Origin: Oscillospiraceae bacterium
GTDB lineage: Bacteria > Bacillota > Clostridia > Oscillospirales > Ruminococcaceae
Length of the DNA: 64,000 bases
Assembly: GCA_016296505.1 (NCBI GenBank)
Contig: JAEDJD010000003.1
Span: 1 to 64,000 of the forward strand
Direction: 5' to 3'
The position numbers were made by a program, and so were the translations under genes. This document shows, in pieces, positions 17,196 through 25,530 of this stretch. A model generated the notes under the pieces. That model ran no database searches. It was not told the DNA's origin and saw only the letters and a list, made by a program, of their open reading frames with translations. The stretch's first letter is position 1, and each line of letters begins with the position of its first letter.

Positions 17196-19076
17196 ATGAA
17201 AACACACAAGAAAACTGCACTGCTGACAGCGGCTGTTCTCGCTGTCGGCGCCCTTTCCGTACCCTGCGGCACTGCGTCTGCGGCAGACGACGCGGTGATC
17301 AAGGTCGAGTTTGAGAGCGGTACGCTCACCGACTGCGAAAACCGTGAGCCGATTACATGGGAACAAATCGACGAGGACGGCTTTGGCAATGTCTGCGATA
17401 TGAAAGGCTGGTCGGGCGACAGCTATGTTTATATCGACCGCAAGGACGCTGCCGTTACCGTCAAGGTCAATGTGGAAAAGGATGGCTATTATGCGCTGAA
17501 TATCTGCTATATTCAGTGCTTCGGTAATCCGGAAAAGCCTGATAAAACACAGTATCTGCTTGTCAATGGGGAATCGCAGGGCGAGGTTCTGTTTCCGTTC
17601 AATTCCGGCAAGGGCTGGGAGATGCTGCCGGCTGGCTATGTGCATCTCCATAAGGGAGAAAACGAGATTCAGATCAAAAGCTATTGGGGCTATACGTTCC
17701 TTGATTACCTCACGCTCTCCGACGCGCCTGCCTATTTGACAAGCTTCGATCCGGCAGAGGCGCCGTGCGATCCGGATGCAAGTCCGGAGGCTCGGAAGCT
17801 CTATGCCTATCTGCGTTCGGTCTATGGCAAGCATATTCTCTCCGGTCAGCAGGAATACTGCGGTTCTCATAATTATAATAAGGACGCGCTGCTCTCACAA
17901 AATAAGCCGATTGATTATTTCGTGGATAACGAAGCGGAGTTTGAGTATATCGAAAAGACAACCGGCAAACAGCCTGCAATCCGCGGCATTGATCTGCTGT
18001 TCTATAATACGACCTCTCCGTATTTCGATGACGCGCCGGAGCGTATTGTCGAGTGGTACCGGACAAAGGGCGGTATTCCAACCGTCACCTATCACTGGAA
18101 TGTGCCGACGTCAAAGGGCAGTAAGGATGTTGCGTTCTATGTGGAGTCGGCGGCGAACGGCGGCAATTTCACCACGTTCAGCGCCACAAATGCGGTCAAA
18201 GCGGGTACATGGGAAAATGACGTCATCAATGCGGATATTGCATTGCTTGCTGAACAGCTCGGCAAGGCGCGCGACGCCGGCGTTCCGGTTCTGTTCCGTC
18301 CGCTGCACGAGGCAGAGGGCGCATGGTTCTGGTGGGGCGCCGAAGGTCCGGAAGCCTGCGTCAACCTCTATCACTATCTCTATGACAAGCTGACCAAGGA
18401 ATATAATCTGCATAATCTCCTGTGGATCTGGACGACCTCGACCTCCGCCCATGCTGCTGAGTGGTATCCGGGCGATGAATACGTCGATTTTCAGGGCGTT
18501 GACAAGTATAACGCGATCAATAACAATGAACCGAATTATAGCGCCATCTCCGCAACATTCTATTCCATGGTTGCGCAAACCAAAGGTCAGAAAATGGTCG
18601 TCATGAGCGAAAATGATACGATTCCGTCTTTGGAAAATCTCCAGAAGGATAAAGCCGCATGGCTCTATTTCTGCCCGTGGTATCAGCGTTACCTGACGGA
18701 ACTGACCAGCGCGGAAGAATTGAAAAAAATCTATACGAGCGATTACTGTATTACACTGGATGAACTTCCGGACTGGGATACTTACGATCCGGAACTTCCC
18801 GATCAGACAACCGTATCTACTGTGAAAACAACTACCGCTACACAGCCGAAAGCTTCTATGCTCGGCGATGTGAACAGCGATCAGAATGTCGATGTATCCG
18901 ACGCTGTATTGCTTGCACGCTTTCTCGCTGAGGATAAAACTGCGGTTCTGACCGCGGAAGGAAAACTGAACGCGGACTGCGATCAGAAAGCAGGATTGTC
19001 CAGCGAGGATATGGTTCGGATTCTGCAATATATCGCCAAAATGATTACCAAGGAAGAATTTGAACAGAAATTGTAA
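17196..19076 (+). CDS. Secreted GH26 beta-mannanase with type I dockerin
   Basis: This 626-residue modular enzyme has a signal peptide (about 1-29, cleavage A-S-A/A-D) and a CBM35/CBM6-like beta-sandwich (about 35-175). The GH26 catalytic domain (about 195-510) has the acid/base Glu372 in L-F-R-P-L-H-E and the nucleophile Glu472 in V-V-M-S-E-N-D. A Thr-rich linker leads to a dockerin (about 557-620). The first dockerin calcium loop is canonical (G-D-V-N-S-D-Q-N-V-D-V-S-D); the second is degenerate. GH26 enzymes of this type hydrolyse beta-1,4-mannans, and the dockerin tethers the enzyme to a cohesin on a scaffoldin. No other carbohydrate gene is adjacent. Confidence 0.95.
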   Translation: MKTHKKTALLTAAVLAVGALSVPCGTASAADDAVIKVEFESGTLTDCENREPITWEQIDEDGFGNVCDMKGWSGDSYVYIDRKDAAVTVKVNVEKDGYYALNICYIQCFGNPEKPDKTQYLLVNGESQGEVLFPFNSGKGWEMLPAGYVHLHKGENEIQIKSYWGYTFLDYLTLSDAPAYLTSFDPAEAPCDPDASPEARKLYAYLRSVYGKHILSGQQEYCGSHNYNKDALLSQNKPIDYFVDNEAEFEYIEKTTGKQPAIRGIDLLFYNTTSPYFDDAPERIVEWYRTKGGIPTVTYHWNVPTSKGSKDVAFYVESAANGGNFTTFSATNAVKAGTWENDVINADIALLAEQLGKARDAGVPVLFRPLHEAEGAWFWWGAEGPEACVNLYHYLYDKLTKEYNLHNLLWIWTTSTSAHAAEWYPGDEYVDFQGVDKYNAINNNEPNYSAISATFYSMVAQTKGQKMVVMSENDTIPSLENLQKDKAAWLYFCPWYQRYLTELTSAEELKKIYTSDYCITLDELPDWDTYDPELPDQTTVSTVKTTTATQPKASMLGDVNSDQNVDVSDAVLLARFLAEDKTAVLTAEGKLNADCDQKAGLSSEDMVRILQYIAKMITKEEFEQKL

Positions 19077-19096
19077 ATATCAACAAATTTAAAGTG

Positions 19097-19128
19097 AAAA
19101 GCTGCCGCAATTTATATCGGCAGCTTTT
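19097..19128 (+). terminator. Terminator after the GH26 gene
   Basis: A perfect 11-bp stem (19097-19107 with 19118-19128) ends in TTTT. Confidence 0.8.
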
Positions 19129-19137
19129 CGTCAGCTA

Positions 19138-19166
19138 TTGACAAAAACTTAAAAATCCGGTATAAT
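19138..19166 (+). promoter_or_regulatory. rplU operon promoter
   Basis: A fully consensus TTGACA (19138-19143) and TATAAT (19161-19166) are 17 bp apart, as expected for a ribosomal protein operon. Confidence 0.92.
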
Positions 19167-19171
19167 GATAG

Positions 19172-19272
19172 AGCCGCTTGTTGGACGGTTGAAGCCGCAG
19201 TATGCCCGTTTACGGTTCATAACGCGCACCGTTCGCAGCGAGTTTATGGAAAAGGCAGGTGCCAAAAATACC
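19172..19272 (+). promoter_or_regulatory. Candidate L21 leader RNA
   Basis: About 100 transcribed bases between the rplU promoter and start codon are hairpin-capable. They sit where the Firmicute L21 leader (L21_leader, a proposed autoregulatory element) is found. The assignment rests on position and length; I cannot align it. Confidence 0.6.
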
Positions 19273-19584
19273 ATGTATGCAGTCATTTTGACAGGCGGTA
19301 AGCAGCTGAAGGTTGAGGAGGGCAGCGTCATTCGCGTTGAGAAGCTCGCAGCTGAGGTCGGCGAAACCGTCACCTTCGATCAGGTCGCGGCAGTTGGCGA
19401 TGAGAGCGGTCTGATGATCGGCGCTCCGCTCGTTGACGGTGCAGCCGTCACCGCAACGGTGCTCGCAAATGGCAAGGGTAAGAAGATTCGCGTCTTTACC
19501 TACAAGCCGAAGTGCGGTCAGAAGCGCGCAAAGGGCCACAGACAGCCGTTTACGCAGGTCCGCATTGAGTCTATCAGCAAATAA
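19273..19584 (+). CDS. rplU: 50S ribosomal protein L21
   Basis: This 103-residue protein has the M-Y-A-V-I-x-T-G-G-K-Q start and the C-terminal K-P-K-x-x-x-x-x-x-x-G-H-R-Q-P-F-T signature. The ATG at 19273 gives the canonical length; longer in-frame starts would run through the leader RNA and the promoter. It is the first gene of rplU-prp-rpmA-obgE, the order seen in Bacillus. Confidence 0.97.
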   Translation: MYAVILTGGKQLKVEEGSVIRVEKLAAEVGETVTFDQVAAVGDESGLMIGAPLVDGAAVTATVLANGKGKKIRVFTYKPKCGQKRAKGHRQPFTQVRIESISK

Positions 19585-19593
19585 GCACGGGAT

Positions 19594-19938
19594 ATGAAGC
19601 TCCATGCTTCGTTCACGCAGAACCATGGATTGTTCGTAAGCTGTACTGTGAAAGGCCATGCTGATTATACAAAGAAGGATCCAAGGGGTCAGATTCTTTG
19701 TGCAGCTGTTTCCTCGGCGGTTCAGTTGATTTGCAATACGCTGACGGAGTGCTTCGGCGCTGCCGTTACGATCACAGAACTTCCCTCTGAAACTGCGCAG
19801 AACACGTTAGGTTTCCGGCTCGATGCGCCGGATCCTGTGCAATCGGAACTCCTGCACGGGCTGCTGATTCATTTGCAGGCACTCGCAGAAGACTTCGATG
19901 GTATGATTACCGTCAGTCTCGAAAATGCTGAGTGCTGA
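19594..19938 (+). CDS. prp: Ribosomal-processing cysteine protease Prp
   Basis: This 114-residue Prp (YsxB) has the catalytic His in V-K-G-H-A near residue 21 and the catalytic Cys in I-L-C-A-A-V-S-S near residue 36. Prp removes a short N-terminal extension from L27, which in Staphylococcus aureus is essential because the extension blocks the peptidyl transferase centre. The next gene encodes an L27 carrying such an extension. The gene lies between rplU and rpmA, as in other Firmicutes. Confidence 0.93.
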   Translation: MKLHASFTQNHGLFVSCTVKGHADYTKKDPRGQILCAAVSSAVQLICNTLTECFGAAVTITELPSETAQNTLGFRLDAPDPVQSELLHGLLIHLQALAEDFDGMITVSLENAEC

Positions 19939-19976
19939 GGGCAGTCAACATATTTGATAACGGAGGTGCAATCCAA

Positions 19977-20264
19977 ATGTTGCGTATCAGTATGCAGTTC
20001 TTCGCTCACAAGAAGGGCGTTGGCTCTACCAAGAACGGCCGTGATTCCGAAGCAAAGCGCCTTGGCGTAAAGCGCGGCGACGGTCAGTACGTTCTGGCGG
20101 GTAATATTCTTGTTCGTCAGCGCGGCACACACATCCATCCGGGCAACAATGTCGGTATCGGTTCGGATGATACACTGTTCGCAATGATCGACGGTCAGGT
20201 TCGCTTCGAGCGCTATGGCCGCGACCGTAAGCGCGTCAGTGTCTATGCTGCTGAGCAGCAGTAA
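19977..20264 (+). CDS. rpmA: 50S ribosomal protein L27 with Prp-cleaved extension
   Basis: This 95-residue protein begins M-L-R-I-S-M-Q-F-F-A before the H-K-K-G-V-G-S-T-K-N-G-R-D-S-E body. The Q-F-F-A stretch matches the Prp cleavage motif known from Firmicute L27, with cleavage after Ala10. Mature L27 then reaches the peptidyl transferase centre. CGGAGG is 9 nt before the ATG. Confidence 0.97.
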   Translation: MLRISMQFFAHKKGVGSTKNGRDSEAKRLGVKRGDGQYVLAGNILVRQRGTHIHPGNNVGIGSDDTLFAMIDGQVRFERYGRDRKRVSVYAAEQQ

Positions 20265-20368
20265 GAATGCATGACGTCCCTTGTCCGCGTTGCCGGCATC
20301 GGACGTCTTGATGTACCGCATGGTCCCCTTGTGTTTATCGCAGGGGGATTTCTTATGAGGTGATTTCA

Positions 20369-21643
20369 ATGTCTATGTTCGTCGATCAGGCGAGAATCCA
20401 TATCGAAGCAGGCAGAGGCGGCGATGGCTGCGTGAGCTTCCATCGTGAGAAATATGTCGCGGCTGGCGGTCCCGACGGCGGTGACGGCGGCAAGGGCGGC
20501 AATATCGTTTTTGTGGCGGATGACCACGATTCTTCCCTGATTTCATTTCGTTATAAGCGGAAATATGTAGCGGAAAATGGTCAGAACGGCGCGGCAAAGC
20601 GCTGTACTGGAAAAAGTGCGCCCGACCTCGTGATCAAAGTGCCGCGCGGCACCGTGATTCGTGAGGCGGAAACCAATCGTGTGATGGCAGATATCTCCGG
20701 CGATGAACCGGTCATTCTTGCAAAGGGCGGCAGAGGCGGTAAGGGCAATCAGCACTTCGCAACCTCAACCAGACAAGTTCCGCGCTTTGCAAAGCCCGGC
20801 TATGAAGGCGAAAAGTTTGACGTCATTCTGGAGTTGAAACTGCTCGCCGATGTTGGTCTTGTCGGATTTCCGAATGTCGGTAAATCGACGCTGATTTCTG
20901 TCGTATCTGCTGCAAAACCCAAAATTGCAAATTATCATTTCACGACGCTGGAGCCGGTGCTTGGCGTTGTGAAGTTTGACGATGAACGATCGTTTGTCAT
21001 GGCGGATATCCCGGGATTGATTGAGGGCGCTGCTGCCGGTGCGGGACTCGGTCATGCGTTCCTGCGACACGTTGAGCGCTGTCGTCTGATCGTTCATGTA
21101 CTGGATGTTTCCGGCTGCGAGGACCGTGATCCGATCGAGGATTTTGAGAAGATCAATAAGGAACTGCATGATTTTTCTGAGGATCTGAGTCAATGTCCGC
21201 AGATTGTCGCAGCCAATAAATCGGATATTGCGTCCGAGGAGCAGATTGAACGTCTGCGCTCCTATATCACAGAAAAGGGAATGCCATTTTTCGTAATCTC
21301 GGCGGCTGCTGCACAGGGTACGAAGCCGTTGATTGACGAGATTGCAAAAACGCTCGAAACGCTCCCGCCCGTCAAACGCTTCGAGGCGGAAGCAGTTCCG
21401 GAACCATTGCCGGAGGATAGTAAACGGTTCGAGATTGTCGTTGACGAAAATGGCGTTTATCAGGTTGACGCTCCGTTCATGGAGCCGATTATGCGCACCA
21501 TCAATCCGGATGACTGGTCCTCGCTGCAGTATTTTGAGCGCGTTCTGCGCAGCAGCGGTATCATTGACAAGCTGGAGCAGATGGGTGCGAAGGAGGGCGT
21601 AACCGTTTCGATCAATGGTTACGAGTTCGATTATGTCGATTGA
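20369..21643 (+). CDS. obgE: GTPase ObgE/CgtA
   Basis: This 424-residue protein has three domains: the glycine-rich Obg fold (1-157, G-R-G-G-D-G and G-G-x-G-G-K-G-G repeats), the G domain (GFPNVGKST as G1, D-I-P-G-L as G3, N-K-S-D as G4), and a C-terminal OCT domain (about 340-424). Obg GTPases bind the 50S subunit and couple ribosome assembly to (p)ppGpp. GAGGTG is 7 nt before the ATG at 20369. A CCCCT...AGGGGG hairpin at about 20323-20345 could attenuate read-through from rpmA. Confidence 0.97.
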   Translation: MSMFVDQARIHIEAGRGGDGCVSFHREKYVAAGGPDGGDGGKGGNIVFVADDHDSSLISFRYKRKYVAENGQNGAAKRCTGKSAPDLVIKVPRGTVIREAETNRVMADISGDEPVILAKGGRGGKGNQHFATSTRQVPRFAKPGYEGEKFDVILELKLLADVGLVGFPNVGKSTLISVVSAAKPKIANYHFTTLEPVLGVVKFDDERSFVMADIPGLIEGAAAGAGLGHAFLRHVERCRLIVHVLDVSGCEDRDPIEDFEKINKELHDFSEDLSQCPQIVAANKSDIASEEQIERLRSYITEKGMPFFVISAAAAQGTKPLIDEIAKTLETLPPVKRFEAEAVPEPLPEDSKRFEIVVDENGVYQVDAPFMEPIMRTINPDDWSSLQYFERVLRSSGIIDKLEQMGAKEGVTVSINGYEFDYVD

Positions 21644-22070
21644 TATGCTCTCCGCACAGAAGCCCCTGACGCCGGATGAAGCAAAGCAGTATAGTCCGCT
21701 GACGCTCGCATTTCTCGGCGACAGCGTTTATGAGGTGATGGTGCGCGACGCGCTGCTGCGTGAGGCGAATCGTCCGGCGCGAGAACTCCATACGCAGGCG
21801 GTTGCGCACGTGCGTGCGGCATATCAGGCTGCTGCTGTCGGAAAAATCGCGGATATGCTGACCGAGGATGAATCCGATATCCTCCGCCGCGGCAGAAATG
21901 CAAGCGGCATCAGCGTACCAAAGCACGCGACGCCTGCCGATTATCGAAAGGCTACAGGCTTTGAATGCCTGTTCGGATATCTGTTTCTCTGCGGCGAGAT
22001 TGCAAGACTGCGTGAGCTTTTCGCCGTGATCTGGCAGAATAATACGCAGGATCATGATAATGCAGAATAG
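21633..22070 (+). CDS. mrnC: Mini-ribonuclease III
   Basis: This 145-residue protein is an RNase III catalytic domain without the double-stranded RNA binding domain. The Y-S-P-L-T-L-A-F-L-G-D-S-V-Y-E motif carries the metal-binding Asp and Glu, and the C-terminal F-E-C-L-F-G-Y-L-F carries the second Glu. In Bacillus, Mini-III matures 23S rRNA termini. The start at 21633 overlaps the end of obgE by 11 nt; an ATG at 21645 is an alternative. In Bacillus mrnC is next to cysS, so the obgE linkage here is a different order. Confidence 0.92.
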   Translation: MSIDMLSAQKPLTPDEAKQYSPLTLAFLGDSVYEVMVRDALLREANRPARELHTQAVAHVRAAYQAAAVGKIADMLTEDESDILRRGRNASGISVPKHATPADYRKATGFECLFGYLFLCGEIARLRELFAVIWQNNTQDHDNAE

Positions 22071-22082
22071 GAGGCGCTTTTT

Positions 22083-22820
22083 ATGTCCGGACATTCTAAA
22101 TGGAATAACATTAAACGGAAAAAGGAAGCAACTGACGCGGTAAAGGCGAAAATCTTTACCAAGATCGGCAGAGAGATGATGGTCGTCATCAAAGAGGGCG
22201 GCCCTGATCCGAATAATAACAGTAAGCTGCGCGATCTGATCGCGAAGGCAAAATCGAATAATGTGCCGAACGATAATATCGACCGTCTGATTAAAAAGGC
22301 AGCAGGCGAGGGCGATAAGAATAATTACGAATCCCTGACTTACGAGGGCTATGGTCCGAATGGCGTAGCGGTCATTGTCGAGTGCCTGACGGATAACAAA
22401 AATCGTACCGCTGGCAATATCCGCCACTACTTTGATAAGTTCGGCGGCAATCTCGGTACAACCGGCTGCGTTTCGTATCTGTTTTCGACCAAAGGTATTG
22501 TCGTGATTACGCATGAGGGCGAGCTGGATGAGGACGCCGTACTGGAAGACGTCATGGAACTGGGCGGCGACGATATGACCTATTCCGAAGATAGCATCGA
22601 GATCGTCTGCGATCCGGCTGTTGTTGGCGAACTGCGTGAGGGATTGACTGCAAAGGGTTATCTTGTCGCTTCCGCTGAGGCGGAGGAGGTTCCCAGCACC
22701 TATGTCACGCTGACTGAGGAGGAATCGCTCCGTAAAATGGGTTTGCTGCTTGAATATCTTGAGGATGACGATGACGTGCAGAACGTCTGGCATAACTGGG
22801 ATATGCCCGATGAGGGGTAA
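22083..22820 (+). CDS. YebC/PmpR family protein
   Basis: This 245-residue protein starts M-S-G-H-S-K-W-N-N-I-K-R-K-K-E-A-T-D and has the G-G-P-D-P-N-x-N-x-x-L-R loop, typical of YebC/TACO1. The family was first described as a transcriptional regulator, but more recent work points to relief of ribosome stalling at certain motifs. Ribosome binding site AGGAGG; 12 nt after mrnC. A shared terminator with the converging kinase gene follows. Confidence 0.95.
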   Translation: MSGHSKWNNIKRKKEATDAVKAKIFTKIGREMMVVIKEGGPDPNNNSKLRDLIAKAKSNNVPNDNIDRLIKKAAGEGDKNNYESLTYEGYGPNGVAVIVECLTDNKNRTAGNIRHYFDKFGGNLGTTGCVSYLFSTKGIVVITHEGELDEDAVLEDVMELGGDDMTYSEDSIEIVCDPAVVGELREGLTAKGYLVASAEAEEVPSTYVTLTEEESLRKMGLLLEYLEDDDDVQNVWHNWDMPDEG

Positions 22821-22842
22821 GCGTTCCCGAATATCATAATGA

Positions 22843-22881
22843 AAAGCCGTTAAGAGCGTGGAAACCACTCTTAACGGCTTT
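22843..22881. terminator. Bidirectional terminator
   Basis: A 14-bp stem (22843-22856 with 22868-22881) sits between the converging yebC and cytidylate kinase-like genes. T-rich ends occur on both sides. Confidence 0.75.
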
Positions 22882-22893
22882 GTTATGGATCAA

Positions 22894-23499
22894 TTATGCG
22901 TTCTTAATCAATTCAATCAGGATGCTCGTGACGGTTTCAATCCCAAGTTTTCCAGTATTGAGAATCAGATGATAATTGGAACTTGCGCCCCATTCCATGC
23001 CTGTGAAATAATTGTAATGCCGACGGCGCTGTTTGTCCTGCCGGCTGATAATGGAATACGCCTTGTCCGCAGAAACATCATAATGCTCAATGGCGTGCTT
23101 GACGCGGAAATCCATGTCCGCGGTGATGAATACGCTGAACAGGCTCGGATGCTCGCGGAGAATATAATCCGCGCAACGTCCGACAAATACAGCGGATGGG
23201 TTCTTGTCCGCAAGGTCTGTAATAATCTTGCTCTGCGCAAGAAAAACATGATTCTGTGGCAGAGTGACCGGATCGGCTTTGGAAAATGCGCCGGCTACCG
23301 CCATATCGTAGAGCAGCGAATGGGTCATGCGTTCTTCATGTTCCTGAATGAATTGGGTCGAATAGCCGCATTGCTCGGCTGTCATGTCGATGAGTTTGCG
23401 GTCAAAAACAGGAAGCTCCAGTCGTTCGGAGATGTTCTGTGCAATTTCTTTGCCGCCGCTGCCATATTCACGGCTAATGGAAAGCAGAATCGGTTTCAT
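22894..23499 (-). CDS. Cytidylate kinase-like family protein
   Basis: This 201-residue P-loop protein opens with L-L-S-I-S-R-E-Y-G-S-G-G-K-E-I-A, the diagnostic Walker A variant of the cytidylate-kinase-like family, followed by L-P-V-F-D-R-K-L-I and a V-F-V-G-R-C-A-D-Y-I-L strand. These proteins differ from housekeeping Cmk and their substrate is unknown. The ATG at 23499 has AGAGGGA upstream; an in-frame start at 23535 lies on top of the promoter -10 region. It has its own consensus promoter. Confidence 0.88.
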   Translation of the reverse strand: MKPILLSISREYGSGGKEIAQNISERLELPVFDRKLIDMTAEQCGYSTQFIQEHEERMTHSLLYDMAVAGAFSKADPVTLPQNHVFLAQSKIITDLADKNPSAVFVGRCADYILREHPSLFSVFITADMDFRVKHAIEHYDVSADKAYSIISRQDKQRRRHYNYFTGMEWGASSNYHLILNTGKLGIETVTSILIELIKNA

Positions 23500-23542
23500 A
23501 AGAATCCCTCTTTTCATCAAAAACGATGCGTTCAATGCTTAT

Positions 23543-23571
23543 ATTATATCAGAGGTTTTCTGTTTTGTCAA
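23543..23571 (-). promoter_or_regulatory. Promoter of the cytidylate kinase-like gene
   Basis: On the minus strand TTGACA (23571-23566), a 17-bp spacer and TATAAT (23548-23543) are both fully consensus. Confidence 0.9.
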
Positions 23572-23690
23572 TAGATCATATGATGATAATCTGTTGATGA
23601 TTTGGTAAAAAAACCGAAATGATGTCGGGAAAAATAACGGAAAATATCTTTATACTGTACATTTTTCTGCATTTTTATCATATTCTCCCA

Positions 23691-23719
23691 TTGCAATTCC
23701 CGTCATAATGTGTTATAAT
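23691..23719 (+). promoter_or_regulatory. Promoter of the unknown gene-trpS unit
   Basis: TTGCAA (23691-23696), a 17-bp spacer and TATAAT (23714-23719) lie 84 bp before the first start codon. The 23572-23690 stretch between the two divergent promoters is AT-rich without a gene. Confidence 0.8.
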
Positions 23720-23802
23720 AGAAAAAGTACGGTCTCCGTATCCATTTCATACATATGAAAGACGATTACACCCGCTTGCGGGATAGAAAGGAAATTCTAA
23801 CA

Positions 23803-24348
23803 ATGACGAATCACAATCCGAGTTTTCATAAGAGAGTCCCCGTCAGCAAGCCATATCTGGTAACCAGAAATCAGGCGCTTCGCCTCTCTCCCTCGAATTT
23901 CACGCAGTTTATGAAGCAAAGTACCGTCTATGGCGTTGTGGTCGATATGCCCATGGCGCCGACTGTCATGACGACGCTTGCCTGCTATGTGAACGGTGCT
24001 GCAAACTTGTATTTCAGCAACGGCAAAGACTATTCCGGCGCTGCACAGCGTTATCCGGGCGTCGTGCAGGCGGCGCGCAACTTTGTTTCAAATGCTGCTC
24101 GCTTTGTAACAGACGAGAATCGTGTGAATACGCTGGAGCTGCCAAATAGCAGAGCGCATTATGCTTACATTCTGACAACAAATGGGATTCACCGTCTGCA
24201 AATCAATCCGCTGCTCGGCCAGCAGACACCGGAGGAGCGTGCGTTCCTGAATATGTATCAGCGCGTCATGGGCGAGCTGCATTCGGCACAGCTGAAAGAT
24301 AAGGCTGCCGGACTCGAACCTTCGGAAACGCTTGTCGCAACACGCTGA
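23803..24348 (+). CDS. Conserved-looking hypothetical protein upstream of trpS
   Basis: This 181-residue soluble protein has no motif I can name. It mixes strands and helices: a central Y-G-V-V-V-D-M-P-M-A-P block, an A-N-L-Y-F-S-N-G-K-D-Y-S-G turn, and a V-Q-A-A-R-N-F-V helix. The C-terminal half contains R-L-Q-I-N-P and an L-N-M-Y-Q-R-V-M-G-E-L helix. I place the start at 23803, where AAAGGAAA precedes the ATG. It shares a promoter with trpS, which follows after 21 nt. Coding quality (clean frame, good start, strong promoter) says it is real; the function is unknown. Confidence 0.75.
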   Translation: MTNHNPSFHKRVPVSKPYLVTRNQALRLSPSNFTQFMKQSTVYGVVVDMPMAPTVMTTLACYVNGAANLYFSNGKDYSGAAQRYPGVVQAARNFVSNAARFVTDENRVNTLELPNSRAHYAYILTTNGIHRLQINPLLGQQTPEERAFLNMYQRVMGELHSAQLKDKAAGLEPSETLVATR

Positions 24349-24369
24349 TTATCCAAAAGGAGCATTGAC

Positions 24370-25386
24370 ATGGAATCACAGAATACACAGCAAAAAAAGC
24401 AGCGTATTTTCAGCGCAATTCAGCCTACCGGCGTCTTTACGCTCGGTAACTATATCGGCGCCGTCCGCAACTGGGACACGCTTCAGGAGGAATATGAGTG
24501 CATCTATGCCATCGCGGATCTGCACGCGATTACCGTCATGCAGGAACCGGCTGGTTTGCGTAAGAATACGATGCAGGCATTTGCCCTGATGCTCGCCTGC
24601 GGTATGGATCCGAAGCGGAGCGTTACCTTTGTCCAGAGCCAGAATCCGCATCATGCAGAATTGAGCTGGGTGCTTTCCTGCTCGACAATGTTTGGCGAAC
24701 TGAGCCGCATGACGCAGTTTAAGGATAAGAGCGCCCGCCATGCGGATAATATCAATGCAGGTCTGTTCACGTATCCGGTGCTCATGGCTGCCGATATTCT
24801 CGCTTATAATGCAGATCTTGTGCCGATCGGCGCCGATCAAAAACAGCATCTGGAGCTTGCGCGTAATATCGCACAGCGATTCAATCAGCGCTATGGTGAG
24901 ACGTTTACCGTTCCGGACGGCTATTTCCCCAAGCAGGGCGCGAGATTGATGTCCTTACAGGATCCGACCAGAAAAATGTCCAAATCCGATGAGAATGTGA
25001 ATGGCTGCGTTTTTATTCTCGACGATAAGGATACCATCATGCGGAAATTCAAACGCGCGGTTACCGATTCCGATACCGTGGTTTGCTATGGCGAGGGTAA
25101 GGATGGTATCAACAATCTGATGACCATTTACGGAGTTGTCACCGGAAAGACAATGGATGAGATTACCGCTGAGTTTGCCGGAAAGGGCTACGGCGACTTT
25201 AAGCTTGCCGTCGGCGAGGCGGTTGCCGATCATCTTGAACCGGTGCGTTCTGAATTTGCGCGCCTGATCGCGGATAAGGCGTATCTGACTGAATGTATGT
25301 CGAACGGCGCACAGCAGGCGTATCACCTCACCTCTAAACTGATTCGCAAGGTCTATCGCCGCGTCGGATTCATCGACAGACTTTGA
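24370..25386 (+). CDS. trpS: Tryptophan--tRNA ligase
   Basis: This 338-residue class I aminoacyl-tRNA synthetase has the HIGH-type motif as T-L-G-N-Y after A-I-Q-P-T-G-V, and the KMSKS motif intact near residue 200 (R-K-M-S-K-S-D). Length and motifs match bacterial TrpS. AAAAGGAGC precedes the ATG. I find no T-box or trp attenuator before it, since it follows an unknown gene at 21 nt. Confidence 0.97.
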   Translation: MESQNTQQKKQRIFSAIQPTGVFTLGNYIGAVRNWDTLQEEYECIYAIADLHAITVMQEPAGLRKNTMQAFALMLACGMDPKRSVTFVQSQNPHHAELSWVLSCSTMFGELSRMTQFKDKSARHADNINAGLFTYPVLMAADILAYNADLVPIGADQKQHLELARNIAQRFNQRYGETFTVPDGYFPKQGARLMSLQDPTRKMSKSDENVNGCVFILDDKDTIMRKFKRAVTDSDTVVCYGEGKDGINNLMTIYGVVTGKTMDEITAEFAGKGYGDFKLAVGEAVADHLEPVRSEFARLIADKAYLTECMSNGAQQAYHLTSKLIRKVYRRVGFIDRL

Positions 25387-25496
25387 GTATTGCGTGAATT
25401 CAAGATTGTTGTCCGTGTTAATTGCTAAAATTAAGCGAAAAGCATGATGTCGTTTTAGAAATATAGTTAAAATTTTGTAAGGAATGAAAAAAACGC

Positions 25497-25525
25497 TTGC
25501 TTTTTGTTGAAAATAGAGGTAAAAT
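25497..25525 (+). promoter_or_regulatory. mazG promoter
   Basis: A TTGCTT -35 box starting at about 25497, a 17-bp spacer and TAAAAT (25520-25525) end only 5 bp before the mazG ATG at 25531. Confidence 0.6.
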
Positions 25526-25530
25526 GAGGT

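Noticed and set aside
21612..22868. A 418-codon minus-strand frame across mrnC and yebC
   Set aside because: Both plus-strand genes are clear family members. The antisense frame runs through the yebC terminator.
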